A stretch of DNA of 41,731 bases, taken from positions 1 to 41,731 of the forward strand of contig JAFXYK010000011.1 of the NCBI GenBank assembly GCA_017541805.1, given 5' to 3'. Of the stretch, positions 24,270 to 32,663 are shown one piece after another. The DNA is from Paludibacteraceae bacterium. GTDB taxonomy: Bacteria; Bacteroidota; Bacteroidia; Bacteroidales; Paludibacteraceae. The translations under genes and the position numbers were made by a program. Each line of letters opens with the position of its first letter. Position 1 is the first letter of the stretch. The notes under the pieces are model-generated. The model did not search any database, was not told where the DNA came from, and worked only from the letters and a program-made list of their open reading frames with translations.

Positions 24270-24899
24270 ATGCGGTACAAGGCCATCTTTATTGATATTG
24301 ACGATACCTTACTTGACTACGTTCCTTGTTGTCGAGAAGCCTTCAATATGGCGCTACCCGAACATCCGGAGCACTTCGATCTCTTCTTCGCGATATCCGG
24401 TCGCCTCTTCTCTGAGGCGAAGCATGGCTTGCATACCATCGCCGAAGTGATGGACTTATATCCGCAGGAGTTCATTGCCGCTATCGGTTATCCGGAGGAG
24501 GCGGTGGAGCCGTTCAAACAGGCTTTTCGCGCGGCATGGGGCACGACGCACACGCTGGTGCCCGGTGCGAAAGAGATGTTGGAAACCCTGCGCGCCAAGG
24601 GCTATCGTTTGTTCGCTGCGAGCAACAGTTTCGGTCACCTGCAGCGCAGCCGCCTTGAGCACGCCGGCATCCTGCCGTATTTCGAGGACACGTATATCTC
24701 CATGGACATCGGTTATGACAAGCCGGACATCCGTTTTTACCAGGAGGCCCTACGCCGCGCCGGACTGCAACCGCACGAGGTGCTGATGATAGGTGACAGC
24801 ATGACAACGGATGTCATAGGCGCCCAACAGGCCGGCATCGATGCTCGGTTTTTTGATCGAAAAAATGCCGATCTTTATCAATTGATAGCCGATTTATAA
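24270..24899 (+). CDS. HAD-superfamily phosphatase, YjjG-like nucleotidase
   Basis: This 209-residue cytoplasmic enzyme of the haloacid dehalogenase superfamily has all four motifs. Motif I is DIDDT (nucleophile D9, acid D11), followed by LLDY. Motif II is the serine in FAASNSFGHLQ, motif III is the lysine in DKPDIRFY, and motif IV is GDSMTTDV. The helical cap between motifs I and II and the sequence FIDIDDTLLDY fit the YjjG group, which removes phosphate from non-canonical pyrimidine nucleotides; a general phosphatase is also possible. ATG 24270 was chosen over an upstream TTG at 24258, which adds only four residues. It lies just after the tRNA-Pro terminator and is followed by its own terminator. 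Confidence 0.88.
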   Translation: MRYKAIFIDIDDTLLDYVPCCREAFNMALPEHPEHFDLFFAISGRLFSEAKHGLHTIAEVMDLYPQEFIAAIGYPEEAVEPFKQAFRAAWGTTHTLVPGAKEMLETLRAKGYRLFAASNSFGHLQRSRLEHAGILPYFEDTYISMDIGYDKPDIRFYQEALRRAGLQPHEVLMIGDSMTTDVIGAQQAGIDARFFDRKNADLYQLIADL

Positions 24900-24915
24900 G
24901 AATATGCAACATCAG

Positions 24916-24938
24916 ACATGCTGTATGGCATGTTTTTT
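24916..24938 (+). terminator. Intrinsic terminator after the HAD phosphatase gene
   Basis: ACATGC (24916-24921), loop TGTATG, GCATGT (24928-24933), then a run of T to 24938. The stem is only 6 bp but the T-run is clear. Confidence 0.7.
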
Positions 24939-24970
24939 GTTCACAAAAAGGCTGGAAAAATTAAGACATT

Positions 24971-26494
24971 ATGAGATATAATATAAAGGTGAAAGGTGAA
25001 AGGTTAAAGGTGAAAGGTTACCGGATGTGGGTAATCGTATTACTATGCACTCTTAGCCTCCCGCTGTCGGCGGCGGACACGTTGGTGACCACTCTGTCGG
25101 CGTGTCGTGATATGGCGCTTCATACCGGTTCTTCGGCGAAAGCGAAGCAGGAAGCAATCCTTGCGGCGGAGTATAACCGTAAGGCAGCTCTGGCGGCGAT
25201 GTTTCCGCGTGTCAGCGCCAATGCGGGGTATATGTGGAACTCGAAGAAAGCCCATTTCGTAGGCAACGAGGCGGCGTTCTCTTTCGGCACCGCGACGGTA
25301 GCCGAGGACGGAACAGCGTCTTTCGCATGGAGCGACAACAGCGTGGCGGGTTCGTTGCAGCAATGGACCGCCGGTACAGTCTTGGAGCAACCCGTGAAGA
25401 GTCTCTCCGATCAGATTGGCCAACATATCGCCGATGCGTATAAATACGTCTATGACGCGGCGACGGTGGACCTGACGCACGTGGTAGTCGCTCAAGCGAC
25501 GGTGATGCAACCGATCTACGTAGGCGGTCGACTGATCCAGACTTATAAGATCGCGCAGGCGACGGAGAACATGGCAAAGATCGAGTCCGAAGCCAAACGG
25601 GAGGAGATCATCTACAAAGTAGATGAGGCGTACTGGCGCGTGGTGGCTGTGACGCAGAAGAAACAGTTGGCGGAGCAGTATTACTCACTTCTGTGCCAGT
25701 TGGAGCAGGACGTCAAAGAGGCCGTCAACGAAGGCGTGGCTACGCAGGCTGACCTGCTGAATGTCACCACCAAACGTGGCGATGCGGAAGTGAAGAAACT
25801 GCGTGCCGAGAACGGCCTGACGCTGTCGAACATGGCGCTGGCGCAGGTATGCGGCCTGCCGCTGTCTACGTCGTTCGTGTTGGATGCTTCGGGCCTGAGT
25901 GAGACCAGTCTGCCTGTGTCGGACATGGATACAGAGACGGCTGTCGCCAACCGCTCGGAGTTACAACTGATGGAGCAGGCGCAGGAGATAGCTAACCGCA
26001 CAGCGAAGATAGCAGGTGCGGGACTGCAACCGAATATCATCGCGCAGGCCAGTTATATGTACACCAATCCGAATTTCGAGAACGGCAACAGCAGTAACTG
26101 GGACGGCAAGGGTTTCTTCTCCGCCGGTGTGGTAGTGAACGTACCAATCGTCCATGCGGATGATATCCTGCGTTACAAAGCCGCCAAGCATGCGGCGAAA
26201 GTGGTGGAACTGAAGACGGAAGAGACACGCGAGCTGCTGACGCTGCAGACGACACAAGCCAATCAGCAACTGGCGGAGGCGCAGCAGAAGATTGCTGTGG
26301 CGCTGTTGACGCAGAAGAATGCGGAAGAGGTATTAAGAATGGCGCGTGAGTCGTTCGACGCGGGGATGGTCACTGCATCCGAACTGATGCAGGCCCAGAC
26401 ACTATGGCTTTCCGCCGCTACTGATCTCATCGATGCACAAGCCGAGGCGAAGACGGTTGAAACACAATTACGCAAATATTTAGGTAAGTTATAA
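24971..26494 (+). CDS. TolC-family outer-membrane efflux protein
   Basis: This 507-residue protein would form the outer-membrane channel of the export system encoded with the next three genes. Its middle and C-terminal parts show the TolC/OEP pattern: long alanine- and glutamine-rich helices (VDEAYWRVVAVTQKKQLAEQ, EAVNEGVATQADLLNVTTKR), barrel-like sequence (IIAQASYMYTNPNFENG), and the closing LMQAQTLWLSAATDLIDAQA. The signal peptide follows an unusual N-terminal extension of about 18 residues (IKVKGERLKVKG), encoded by a heptad repeat array. An alternative start at ATG 25025 would give MWVIVLLCTLSLPLSA directly and leave the array as leader. The following gene starts 1 nt after the stop. Confidence 0.92.
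   Translation: MRYNIKVKGERLKVKGYRMWVIVLLCTLSLPLSAADTLVTTLSACRDMALHTGSSAKAKQEAILAAEYNRKAALAAMFPRVSANAGYMWNSKKAHFVGNEAAFSFGTATVAEDGTASFAWSDNSVAGSLQQWTAGTVLEQPVKSLSDQIGQHIADAYKYVYDAATVDLTHVVVAQATVMQPIYVGGRLIQTYKIAQATENMAKIESEAKREEIIYKVDEAYWRVVAVTQKKQLAEQYYSLLCQLEQDVKEAVNEGVATQADLLNVTTKRGDAEVKKLRAENGLTLSNMALAQVCGLPLSTSFVLDASGLSETSLPVSDMDTETAVANRSELQLMEQAQEIANRTAKIAGAGLQPNIIAQASYMYTNPNFENGNSSNWDGKGFFSAGVVVNVPIVHADDILRYKAAKHAAKVVELKTEETRELLTLQTTQANQQLAEAQQKIAVALLTQKNAEEVLRMARESFDAGMVTASELMQAQTLWLSAATDLIDAQAEAKTVETQLRKYLGKL
24982..25023 (+). repeat. Heptamer tandem repeat array at the start of the TolC-family gene
   Basis: Six 7-nt units: TATAAAG, GTGAAAG, GTGAAAG, GTTAAAG, GTGAAAG, GTTACCG. If translation starts at 24971 the array is coding and, because three heptads equal seven codons, gives the repeated peptide KVKGERL. 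If it starts at 25025 the array ends 1 nt before the ATG and is a leader, as at the other junctions. Confidence 0.85.
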
Positions 26495-26495
26495 T

Positions 26496-27485
26496 ATGCG
26501 GAAAGAAAAAAAAGGAGGCTTACTGCTCGGATTAGCTATCCTGTTGGCAGTAGTAGCTATTGTTGCTTTAGTGGGAATACTCGCTTTGCGACCCGAGAAA
26601 ACGCTTATTCAAGGTGAAGCGGTCGCGGCCGAGTACAGAGTGTCCGGCAAAGTGCCAGGACGAGTAGAGATGTACCTCTATGAAGAGGGGGAACAGGTGC
26701 ATAAAGGCGATACGCTCGTCGTGATCTATTCTCCGGAAGTGGAGGCAAAAAAGGAACAAGCGCTCGCTGCGCGCGACATGGCGGAGGCGGTTAATCAGAA
26801 AGCCAAGAACGGCGCACAGCGCGAACAGATCACCGGTGCTTATGAGCTCTATCAGAAAGCCAAAGCCGGTGAGGAGATCTACCGGAAGAGTTACGAACGC
26901 GTTCAGCGCCTCTATGACAAGGGAGTCGTCAGCGCACAGAAACGCGATGAGGTAGAGGCGCAATACAAAGCGGCTAAAGCAACCGTCAAGGCCGCCAAGA
27001 GCCAGTATGACATGGCGCTGGCGGGCGCACGCGAAGAGGACAAAGCGGCCGCTGAAGCACAGGTGGCTAGAGTTGACGGTATCCTGAAGGAAGTGGCTGC
27101 GGCTGAGGCGGAACGCTATCTCTTGTCGCCTTGTGACGGAGAGGTAAGCGAACTCTTCCCCCGTGTGGGTGAGTTGGTCGGGCAGGGCAGTCCCGTCATG
27201 TCTATCGTGGATATGAGTGATATATGGTTCTCCTTCGCCGTGCGCGAAGATATGCTCGCACGATTCGCTAAAGGCAGTACCGTGGACATCAAGATCCCGG
27301 CGCTTGGAGAGGAGACCTATCCGGTGGTGGTGACGCATATCAAAGCGATGGGAACCTATGCTACTTGGCGCTCTACACAGCAGAACGGAGGATATGACGT
27401 ACGGACGTTCGATGTCAAATGTCGGCCTATGGTCACCATTCCAAACCTCCGACCCGGCATGACGGCGTTAGTGATGGATAAATAA
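26496..27485 (+). CDS. HlyD-family periplasmic adaptor (membrane fusion) protein
   Basis: This 329-residue protein connects an inner-membrane pump to the TolC channel. An N-terminal membrane anchor (about 8-30, LLLGLAILLAVVAIVALVG) is followed by a first lipoyl half (VSGKVPGRVEMYLYEEGEQV). A long helical hairpin follows (about 75-200; QALAARDMAEAVNQKAKNGA, then VVSAQKRDEVEAQYKAAKAT). The second lipoyl half is LLSPCDGEVSELFPRVGELV, and a beta-barrel region contains IWFSFAVREDMLARF. It closes with PNLRPGMTALV. The order and length match HlyD/EmrA-type adaptors. It is 1 nt after the TolC gene and 3 nt before the first permease gene, so the three form one operon. Confidence 0.93.
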   Translation: MRKEKKGGLLLGLAILLAVVAIVALVGILALRPEKTLIQGEAVAAEYRVSGKVPGRVEMYLYEEGEQVHKGDTLVVIYSPEVEAKKEQALAARDMAEAVNQKAKNGAQREQITGAYELYQKAKAGEEIYRKSYERVQRLYDKGVVSAQKRDEVEAQYKAAKATVKAAKSQYDMALAGAREEDKAAAEAQVARVDGILKEVAAAEAERYLLSPCDGEVSELFPRVGELVGQGSPVMSIVDMSDIWFSFAVREDMLARFAKGSTVDIKIPALGEETYPVVVTHIKAMGTYATWRSTQQNGGYDVRTFDVKCRPMVTIPNLRPGMTALVMDK

Positions 27486-27488
27486 CCG

Positions 27489-28667
27489 ATGAACACCATC
27501 TTGCATACCATATGGTTGGTGATGCTCCGGGAACTGAAGCGACTTGTCTCACGTCCGCTGTATCTGGTGGCATCAGTCGGAGTCATGGCGGTCTGTACCT
27601 TCTTCTTCCTGACGCTGCTGAAGGGCGGGTCGGCGGAGAAGATGCCGGTCGCTATCGTGGATCAGGACCAAAGTTCCATCTCACAGCGGCTCATCCATGA
27701 GATGCAAGCTACGCCTTCCGTGGACATCCGTATTGTCACTAATGACTATGCGGAGGCACGTGATGCCATGCAGAAAGGCCATGTCTATGGTATCTTCGTC
27801 ATGCACGAAGGGTTCTACAGGGACTTGGTCTCTTTCAAACGGCCGCAGTTGGATTTCTATGTCACTAATGCTTATACGGTCGGAGGAAACACGGCCTATA
27901 AACAAATGCTCACGATAGTTAATCTTACCTCGGGAGCTTTCCAACGCGAAGTCCTTCGCAAAAAAGGGCTGCCGGACGATGTAATCATGCACCGCATCCA
28001 GCCTTTGGCTATTGAGGGGCATATGATTGCTAATCCTTGGGGAAACTACTCCATCTATCTGGTCAGCACAATCCTGCCGGGTATTCTGGGACTGATCTGT
28101 ATGATGCTGACCATCTTTGTGATAGGATATGAACTGAAGATGCATACGGCGCACGAGTGGATGAATGTGGCGCGCAATAATTTCACCATTGCTATCCTGG
28201 GCAAACTGACGCCTTATACGGTTATCTATACCCTTTTGGGCGTGGTCTGCCATTTTGTCTTGTATGACTATGTCGGTTTTCCGGTGCATGGCAGTCATGT
28301 GCGGCTGATGTTCGGATTGCTCCTCTTCATCTTTGCCATGGAGGCCTTGGGCGTACTGATGATCACGCTCTTGCCTGCGTTACGCGATGCCCTTTCTATC
28401 GGTGCCCTATACGCGATGCTCGGGTTCTCTCTCTCGGGATTTACCTATCCGAATATGTCTATGCTGGCGCCCGTCAAGGCACTCTCGTATATAGAGCCCT
28501 TGCGACACTATTACCTCATCTATGTCAACGAAGCGCTGATGGGCGCACCCTCCATCAACAGCCTGCCGTACTCGATGGCACTCATGGCGTTTGTGCTGCT
28601 CGCTTTATTGGCTTCGCCCAGACTGAAGAGGATATTAATTAATGATCAAATGATGGATGTGGAATGA
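27489..28667 (+). CDS. ABC-2 type transporter permease
   Basis: This 392-residue inner-membrane protein has the ABC-2 permease layout. One N-terminal membrane segment (about 25-43) is followed by a large extracytoplasmic domain (about 45-180; VAIVDQDQSSISQRLIHEMQ, then GIFVMHEGFYRDLVS). Five C-terminal membrane segments follow (about 185-385), including LVSTILPGILGLICMMLTIF and the YhhJ-like stretch GFSLSGFTYPNMSMLAPVKA. It has no Walker motifs and so cannot power transport itself. It overlaps the second permease gene by 4 nt (ATGA), and the two probably form a heterodimer. In related systems an ATPase subunit is encoded nearby; none is present in this operon. Confidence 0.92.
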   Translation: MNTILHTIWLVMLRELKRLVSRPLYLVASVGVMAVCTFFFLTLLKGGSAEKMPVAIVDQDQSSISQRLIHEMQATPSVDIRIVTNDYAEARDAMQKGHVYGIFVMHEGFYRDLVSFKRPQLDFYVTNAYTVGGNTAYKQMLTIVNLTSGAFQREVLRKKGLPDDVIMHRIQPLAIEGHMIANPWGNYSIYLVSTILPGILGLICMMLTIFVIGYELKMHTAHEWMNVARNNFTIAILGKLTPYTVIYTLLGVVCHFVLYDYVGFPVHGSHVRLMFGLLLFIFAMEALGVLMITLLPALRDALSIGALYAMLGFSLSGFTYPNMSMLAPVKALSYIEPLRHYYLIYVNEALMGAPSINSLPYSMALMAFVLLALLASPRLKRILINDQMMDVE

Positions 28668-29908
28668 GTCTTTGGCATACATTGAATGAATATTGGGAGA
28701 GCGTTACGGACTCTACTTATGTGTTCGCACGCGAGATAAAAAGGGTGTTTACTGACTCCGGAGTGATGATCATTTTTGTGGTCGCAACCTTGGCTTACCC
28801 GATCATCTACAAGACCATGTATTTCAACGAACGGATACAGGATATACCTGTCGCTGTAGTCGATCTGTCCCATTCGAGCGAGAGCCGCATGTTCCTGCAT
28901 CAGTGGAATGCCTCGCCGGACGTCCGTCTGACACATACCTGTCAATCGATGGCGGAAGCGGAGAACTTGTTGCGGGACCAGAAGGTGCATGGAATAATTT
29001 ATTTCCCGAGAGATTTCGCTTCACAACTGGCAGACCCGCTTGGTCAGGCGCATATATCCCTTTACTGCGATATGTCCTCCTTCCTGTATATGAAAGGAAT
29101 CTATCTCAGTTGCAACCAGGTCATGCTCGAATCCATGCGTAATATACAGATAGACCGGTATGAAGATATGGGAATGGATAAAGAGTTTGCATGGGCGCTC
29201 GTGCAGGACGCACCTTATACCGATACCGCACTCTTCGCGCCTACCGGAGGGTATGGTTCCTTCCTTATCCCTGCGGTACTCATGCTGATCCTCCATCAGA
29301 CGCTGCTCTTCGGTATCTGTATGTTAGCCGGTACTGCACGGGAGGAGGATAAGATCGTCTATCGTGTGATTGGCAGAAGACGCTCGTTAGGCGTGATGAG
29401 ACTGGTGATCGGCAGAGCGCTTGCCTATTTCGCCATCTATTATGTACTCGCTGCTATCGTGGTAGGATGGTATCCGAGGCTCTTTGATTTACCCCATATC
29501 GGCAATATCTGGGATATCATGCGGTTTAATGTACCGTATATACTGGCTACTATCTTCTTCTCGATGTGCGTCAGCCTCTTCATACGGAACCGCGAATCCG
29601 GGCTGGTACTGCTCATCTCTACCTCCCTCGTCTTCATCTTCATGGCGGGAGTATCATGGCCTAAAGAGATGATACCCGAACCATGGCAGTGGGTTGCTTG
29701 TTTACTGCCTTACACCTTTGGTGTACACGGATATATCCATATCAACTCGATGGGTGCGACGCTGAGTCAGGTGAGCTTCGAGTATATCGCACTATGGCAG
29801 CAGGCGCTGTTGTATTTCGTCATCTACAGCACCGTGATGTATATCGCCGACTGGCGTTCGGAAAAGAAGAAACAAGCCGCTGAGGCTATTTCAGGAACGA
29901 GTCTTTAA
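28664..29908 (+). CDS. ABC-2 type transporter permease (second subunit)
   Basis: This 414-residue paralogue of the preceding protein has the same layout: an N-terminal membrane segment (VMIIFVVATLAYPIIY), a large extracytoplasmic domain (VAVVDLSHSSESRMFLHQWN, then GIIYFPRDFASQLADP), and a C-terminal membrane half. That half includes FLIPAVLMLILHQTLLFGIC and VFIFMAGVSWPKEMIPEPWQ, the position where ABC-2 exporters carry their conserved proline-rich loop. No ATP-binding motif is present. It is the last gene of the operon and overlaps the convergent serB gene by 23 nt. The substrate of the exporter cannot be read from the sequence; drugs or membrane-derived molecules are usual for this type. Confidence 0.92.
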   Translation: MSLWHTLNEYWESVTDSTYVFAREIKRVFTDSGVMIIFVVATLAYPIIYKTMYFNERIQDIPVAVVDLSHSSESRMFLHQWNASPDVRLTHTCQSMAEAENLLRDQKVHGIIYFPRDFASQLADPLGQAHISLYCDMSSFLYMKGIYLSCNQVMLESMRNIQIDRYEDMGMDKEFAWALVQDAPYTDTALFAPTGGYGSFLIPAVLMLILHQTLLFGICMLAGTAREEDKIVYRVIGRRRSLGVMRLVIGRALAYFAIYYVLAAIVVGWYPRLFDLPHIGNIWDIMRFNVPYILATIFFSMCVSLFIRNRESGLVLLISTSLVFIFMAGVSWPKEMIPEPWQWVACLLPYTFGVHGYIHINSMGATLSQVSFEYIALWQQALLYFVIYSTVMYIADWRSEKKKQAAEAISGTSL

Positions 29909-31100
29909 AGCCTAAGAAATAGAGGATGCCGTCCAACCCCATGGTTGAGATAGCAGTCTCTGCACTGGCTTTCACTTTCGGTTTCGCATGGAAAGCGATA
30001 CCCAGTCCTGCTTTGCCTAACATATTCAGGTCATTGGCTCCGTCGCCTACCGCGATCACTTGCGCGAGGTCAATATGCTCCACTTGCGCGATCAGTTCCA
30101 GCAACTCTGCCTTGCGTTTGGCATCCACCACATCGCCGATATAGCGACCGGTGAACTTACCGTTCTCCACCTCCAGCGTGTTCGCATAGACGTAGTCCAC
30201 GCCGAAGCGCTCCTGCAGGTATTTGCCCACGAACGTGAATCCGCCGGAGAGGATAGCGATCTTGAAACCGCATTTCTTAAGGATGGTGAAGAGTCGATCC
30301 GCACCTTCGGTGATGGGTAACTTATCAATGATATCCTGCTTGACACTCTCGTCCAGGCCTTTGAGTAAGGCGCAACGGCGGGTGAAACTCTCTTTGAAAT
30401 CGATCTCTCCGCGCATCGCCGACAGGGTGATGGCTTTCACTTGATCACCCACACCTGCGCGTTCTGCCAGTTCGTCAATGACCTCCGTTTGGATGAAGGT
30501 GGAGTCCATATCAACGCATATCAACCTACGGTTGCGGCGGAACATATCATCTTTCTGGAACGAGATATCGATCCCTTCTTCGCGCGACACATCCATGAGC
30601 TCTTTCTGCAGCGCCTCGCGGTCCGGGATGTTACCGCGCAGCGAGAACTCAATACAGCTATGGCGTTTCTCGACGGGTATCTCCACGCTCGGGCGCTCGC
30701 TCAGACGTAAGATATTATCGATATTCAGCTGTCGTCCGGCAAACAGCGCTGTCACACGCGCCACATGACGAGCGTTCAGTTCGCGCGCCAACAGCGTGAC
30801 TACCCAGCGGTCCTGATCTTGCCGACCGACCCATGCGGCATATTCCTCTTCGCTCAGCGGCGTGAAGCGCACGATCATTTCGAGCTTCGAACAGCAGAAC
30901 AGCACCTCTTTAATCATATCACCGCTCTTGCTCGGGTCATCCACACGAATGAGGATGCTCAGGTTTAGTTGGTGATGTAGGTTCGATTGACCGATATCCT
31001 GGATGAAAGCACCGTATTTGCCGATCACCTCGGTAACAGAAGAAGTAATACCCGGTTTATCGAAACCGATGATGTTAATCAAGATAAATTCACGCTTCAT
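29886..31100 (-). CDS. serB: Phosphoserine phosphatase with N-terminal ACT domains
   Basis: The product (404 aa) catalyses the last step of serine synthesis, dephosphorylating phosphoserine in the cytoplasm. Residues 1-175 look like two ACT domains, which often bind amino acids for feedback control (FILINIIGFDKPGITSSVTE and WVVTLLARELNARHVARVTA). The HAD catalytic part has motif I DMDSTF (D197, D199), then the SerB substrate-binding helix ELAERAGVGDQVKAIT and SAMRGEIDF. Motif II is ILSGGF and motif IV is GDGANDLNM. The gene diverges from the cysteine operon across a 133-nt control region, fitting the need for serine as cysteine precursor. Its 3' end overlaps the convergent permease gene by 23 nt. 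Confidence 0.96.
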   Translation of the reverse strand: MKREFILINIIGFDKPGITSSVTEVIGKYGAFIQDIGQSNLHHQLNLSILIRVDDPSKSGDMIKEVLFCCSKLEMIVRFTPLSEEEYAAWVGRQDQDRWVVTLLARELNARHVARVTALFAGRQLNIDNILRLSERPSVEIPVEKRHSCIEFSLRGNIPDREALQKELMDVSREEGIDISFQKDDMFRRNRRLICVDMDSTFIQTEVIDELAERAGVGDQVKAITLSAMRGEIDFKESFTRRCALLKGLDESVKQDIIDKLPITEGADRLFTILKKCGFKIAILSGGFTFVGKYLQERFGVDYVYANTLEVENGKFTGRYIGDVVDAKRKAELLELIAQVEHIDLAQVIAVGDGANDLNMLGKAGLGIAFHAKPKVKASAETAISTMGLDGILYFLGFKDSFLK

Positions 31101-31125
31101 AGATCGATAATTATGAAATTCGCTG

Positions 31126-31157
31126 CAAAATTAGTGAAAAATTTCTATTTGCACAAG
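31126..31157 (-). promoter_or_regulatory. Bacteroidota-type promoter for serB
   Basis: On the minus strand TAATTTTG (31126-31133) lies 20 nt downstream of CTTG (31154-31157). The expected start near 31120 gives a leader of about 20 nt before the ATG at 31100. Confidence 0.75.
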
Positions 31158-31182
31158 CAAATGTGATTATTTTTCTCAAAAT

Positions 31183-31214
31183 TTTGCACATATGCAAAAA
31201 AAGTAGTAACTTTG
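31183..31214 (+). promoter_or_regulatory. Bacteroidota-type promoter for the cysteine operon
   Basis: TTTG at 31183-31186 and TAACTTTG at 31207-31214 are separated by 20 nt. The region continues GCACATATGC and a seven-A tract, like the tRNA-Pro promoter. The leader before ATG 31234 would be about 14 nt. The two divergent -33 boxes of serB and this operon are 25 nt apart, so a single regulator could control both. Confidence 0.82.
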
Positions 31215-31233
31215 CAGCCTAAATCTGCAAATA

Positions 31234-31725
31234 ATGACGGAACAGGAGATTGAAGCTCGTGCTCAACGGGCAGTGGAACTATTCAAAAACGGGTATAACT
31301 GCAGCCAGGCAGTGTTCGCTTCCTGTGCGGATATATACGGTATTACGGACGAAGCCCTTGCTCTGCGTCTCTCCGCTTCTTTCGGTGGCGGAATGGGTCG
31401 CATGCGTATGGTGTGCGGTGCTGCGAGCGGGATGTTCATGTTAGCCGGATTGCACAACGGTTCTGCTACGCCGCATGATAACGAAGGCAAGATGGCAAAC
31501 TATGCGTTCGTGCAGCAGTTAGCCGGTGAATTCAAAGGTACATACGGTTCGTTGATCTGTGCCGAACTGTTGGGCTTGGCGCCGAAAGGACAGTGCGATG
31601 TTAAGTTGGATCTGGATCCCAGACCCGCAGAGCGCACACCCGAGTACTACCAGAAACGCCCATGCTCCGAGATGGTAGCCGAGGCCGTACGCATCTACCT
31701 CAGGCGAGTTGAGGGAATATCATAA
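31234..31725 (+). CDS. C_GCAxxG_C_C family redox-type protein
   Basis: This 163-residue cytoplasmic protein belongs to the C_GCAxxG_C_C family of small cysteine-rich proteins whose biochemical role is poorly defined. The family pattern is visible: NGYNCSQAVFASC near residue 25, LSASFGGGMGRM, the signature VCGAASGMFMLAG, and later single cysteines in LICAELLG, GQCDVKL and RPCSEMVAEA. Conserved cysteines suggest a redox or metal-binding function. As first gene of a likely operon with cysK, cysE and lpd, it may act in thiol or sulfur handling, though this rests on context. Its stop codon lies inside the first unit of a heptad repeat, and cysK starts 13 nt later. Confidence 0.88.
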   Translation: MTEQEIEARAQRAVELFKNGYNCSQAVFASCADIYGITDEALALRLSASFGGGMGRMRMVCGAASGMFMLAGLHNGSATPHDNEGKMANYAFVQQLAGEFKGTYGSLICAELLGLAPKGQCDVKLDLDPRPAERTPEYYQKRPCSEMVAEAVRIYLRRVEGIS

Positions 31726-31734
31726 CCCATAACC
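31721..31734 (+). repeat. Short heptamer repeat spanning the stop codon before cysK
   Basis: CATAACC occurs twice in succession (31721-31727 and 31728-31734), followed by CAAA and the cysK ATG at 31739. The TAA of the first unit is the stop codon of the upstream gene; the TAA of the second unit is in another frame. Confidence 0.7.
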
Positions 31735-31738
31735 CAAA

Positions 31739-32635
31739 ATGATTTATCATTCATTAATCGACTTGATCGGCCATACGCCGATGTTAGAAATTAAAGAGGG
31801 CAACACTCGTTTGCTGCTTAAGTTAGAGCGTTTTAATCCGGGCGGTTCGGTCAAAGACCGTATTGCGCTTGCGATGATAGAAGATGCGGAACGTAGCGGT
31901 AAACTGCAACCCGGAGCAACCATCATCGAACCTACGAGCGGAAACACAGGCGTAGGTCTGGCGTGGGTAGGTCGCATCAAAGGATACAAAGTGATCCTCA
32001 CGATGCCTGAGACGATGTCCGTAGAGCGCAGAAACCTGCTTGCTAACTATGGCGCTGAACTCGTTCTCACACCCGGTTCAGAAGGCATGAAAGGTGCGAT
32101 TGCTAAGGCTGAAGAGTTACGTGACGCAACTCCCGGCAGTATCATCCTCGGTCAGTTCACCAATCCTGCTAACCCTGCCGTTCATTATGCGACGACCGGT
32201 CAGGAGATATGGGAGGATACGAATGGACAAGTAGATGTCTTCATCGCCGGCGTAGGTACCGGAGGAACCGTCAGCGGAGTAGGGCGTGCACTCAAAGAGA
32301 AAAACATGCTCGTTGAGATCATCGCCGTTGAACCCGCTTCCTCTCCCGTCCTCACGCAAGGCCATGCCGGTCCGCATAAGATACAGGGTATAGGAGCGAA
32401 CTTCGTTCCCGACACCTACCAAGCCGGTTTCATCGATCGGGTGCTAACCGTTACCGACGACGATGCTATTAACGCCGCACGTACGCTTGCCAAAGACCAC
32501 GGTCTGCTTGTCGGCATCTCTTCCGGTGCAGCCTATGCAGCCGCACTTCGTCTTACTTCCCAACCCGAATACAAAGACAAAACTATCGTCGTCCTCTTGC
32601 CCGACACCGGCGAAAGATACCTCTCGATCCTGTAA
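31739..32635 (+). CDS. cysK: Cysteine synthase A (O-acetylserine sulfhydrylase)
   Basis: This PLP enzyme (298 aa) joins sulfide to O-acetylserine to make cysteine, in the cytoplasm. The PLP lysine is K39 in GGSVKDRIALAMIEDAE. The substrate loop is EPTSGNTGVGLAW, the phosphate-binding loop GVGTGGTVSGVGRALKE, and the C-terminal serine motif GISSGAAYAAALRL. The sequence ends at DTGERYLSIL, typical of CysK. Cystathionine beta-synthase-like relatives are longer, so CysK is the best assignment. The neighbouring serine acetyltransferase gene supplies its substrate and the two enzymes often bind each other, though this CysE ends in NKI rather than having a longer C-terminal tail. Confidence 0.96.
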   Translation: MIYHSLIDLIGHTPMLEIKEGNTRLLLKLERFNPGGSVKDRIALAMIEDAERSGKLQPGATIIEPTSGNTGVGLAWVGRIKGYKVILTMPETMSVERRNLLANYGAELVLTPGSEGMKGAIAKAEELRDATPGSIILGQFTNPANPAVHYATTGQEIWEDTNGQVDVFIAGVGTGGTVSGVGRALKEKNMLVEIIAVEPASSPVLTQGHAGPHKIQGIGANFVPDTYQAGFIDRVLTVTDDDAINAARTLAKDHGLLVGISSGAAYAAALRLTSQPEYKDKTIVVLLPDTGERYLSIL

Positions 32636-32663
32636 CCAACCCATAACCCATGACCCTTATCCC
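32636..32663 (+). repeat. Heptamer repeat array running through the cysE start codon
   Basis: Four 7-nt units CCAACCC, ATAACCC, ATGACCC and TTATCCC begin on the first base after the cysK stop codon. The ATG of cysE (32650-32652) is the first three bases of the third unit, so the array makes up both the spacer and the first codons of the gene. Confidence 0.82.
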
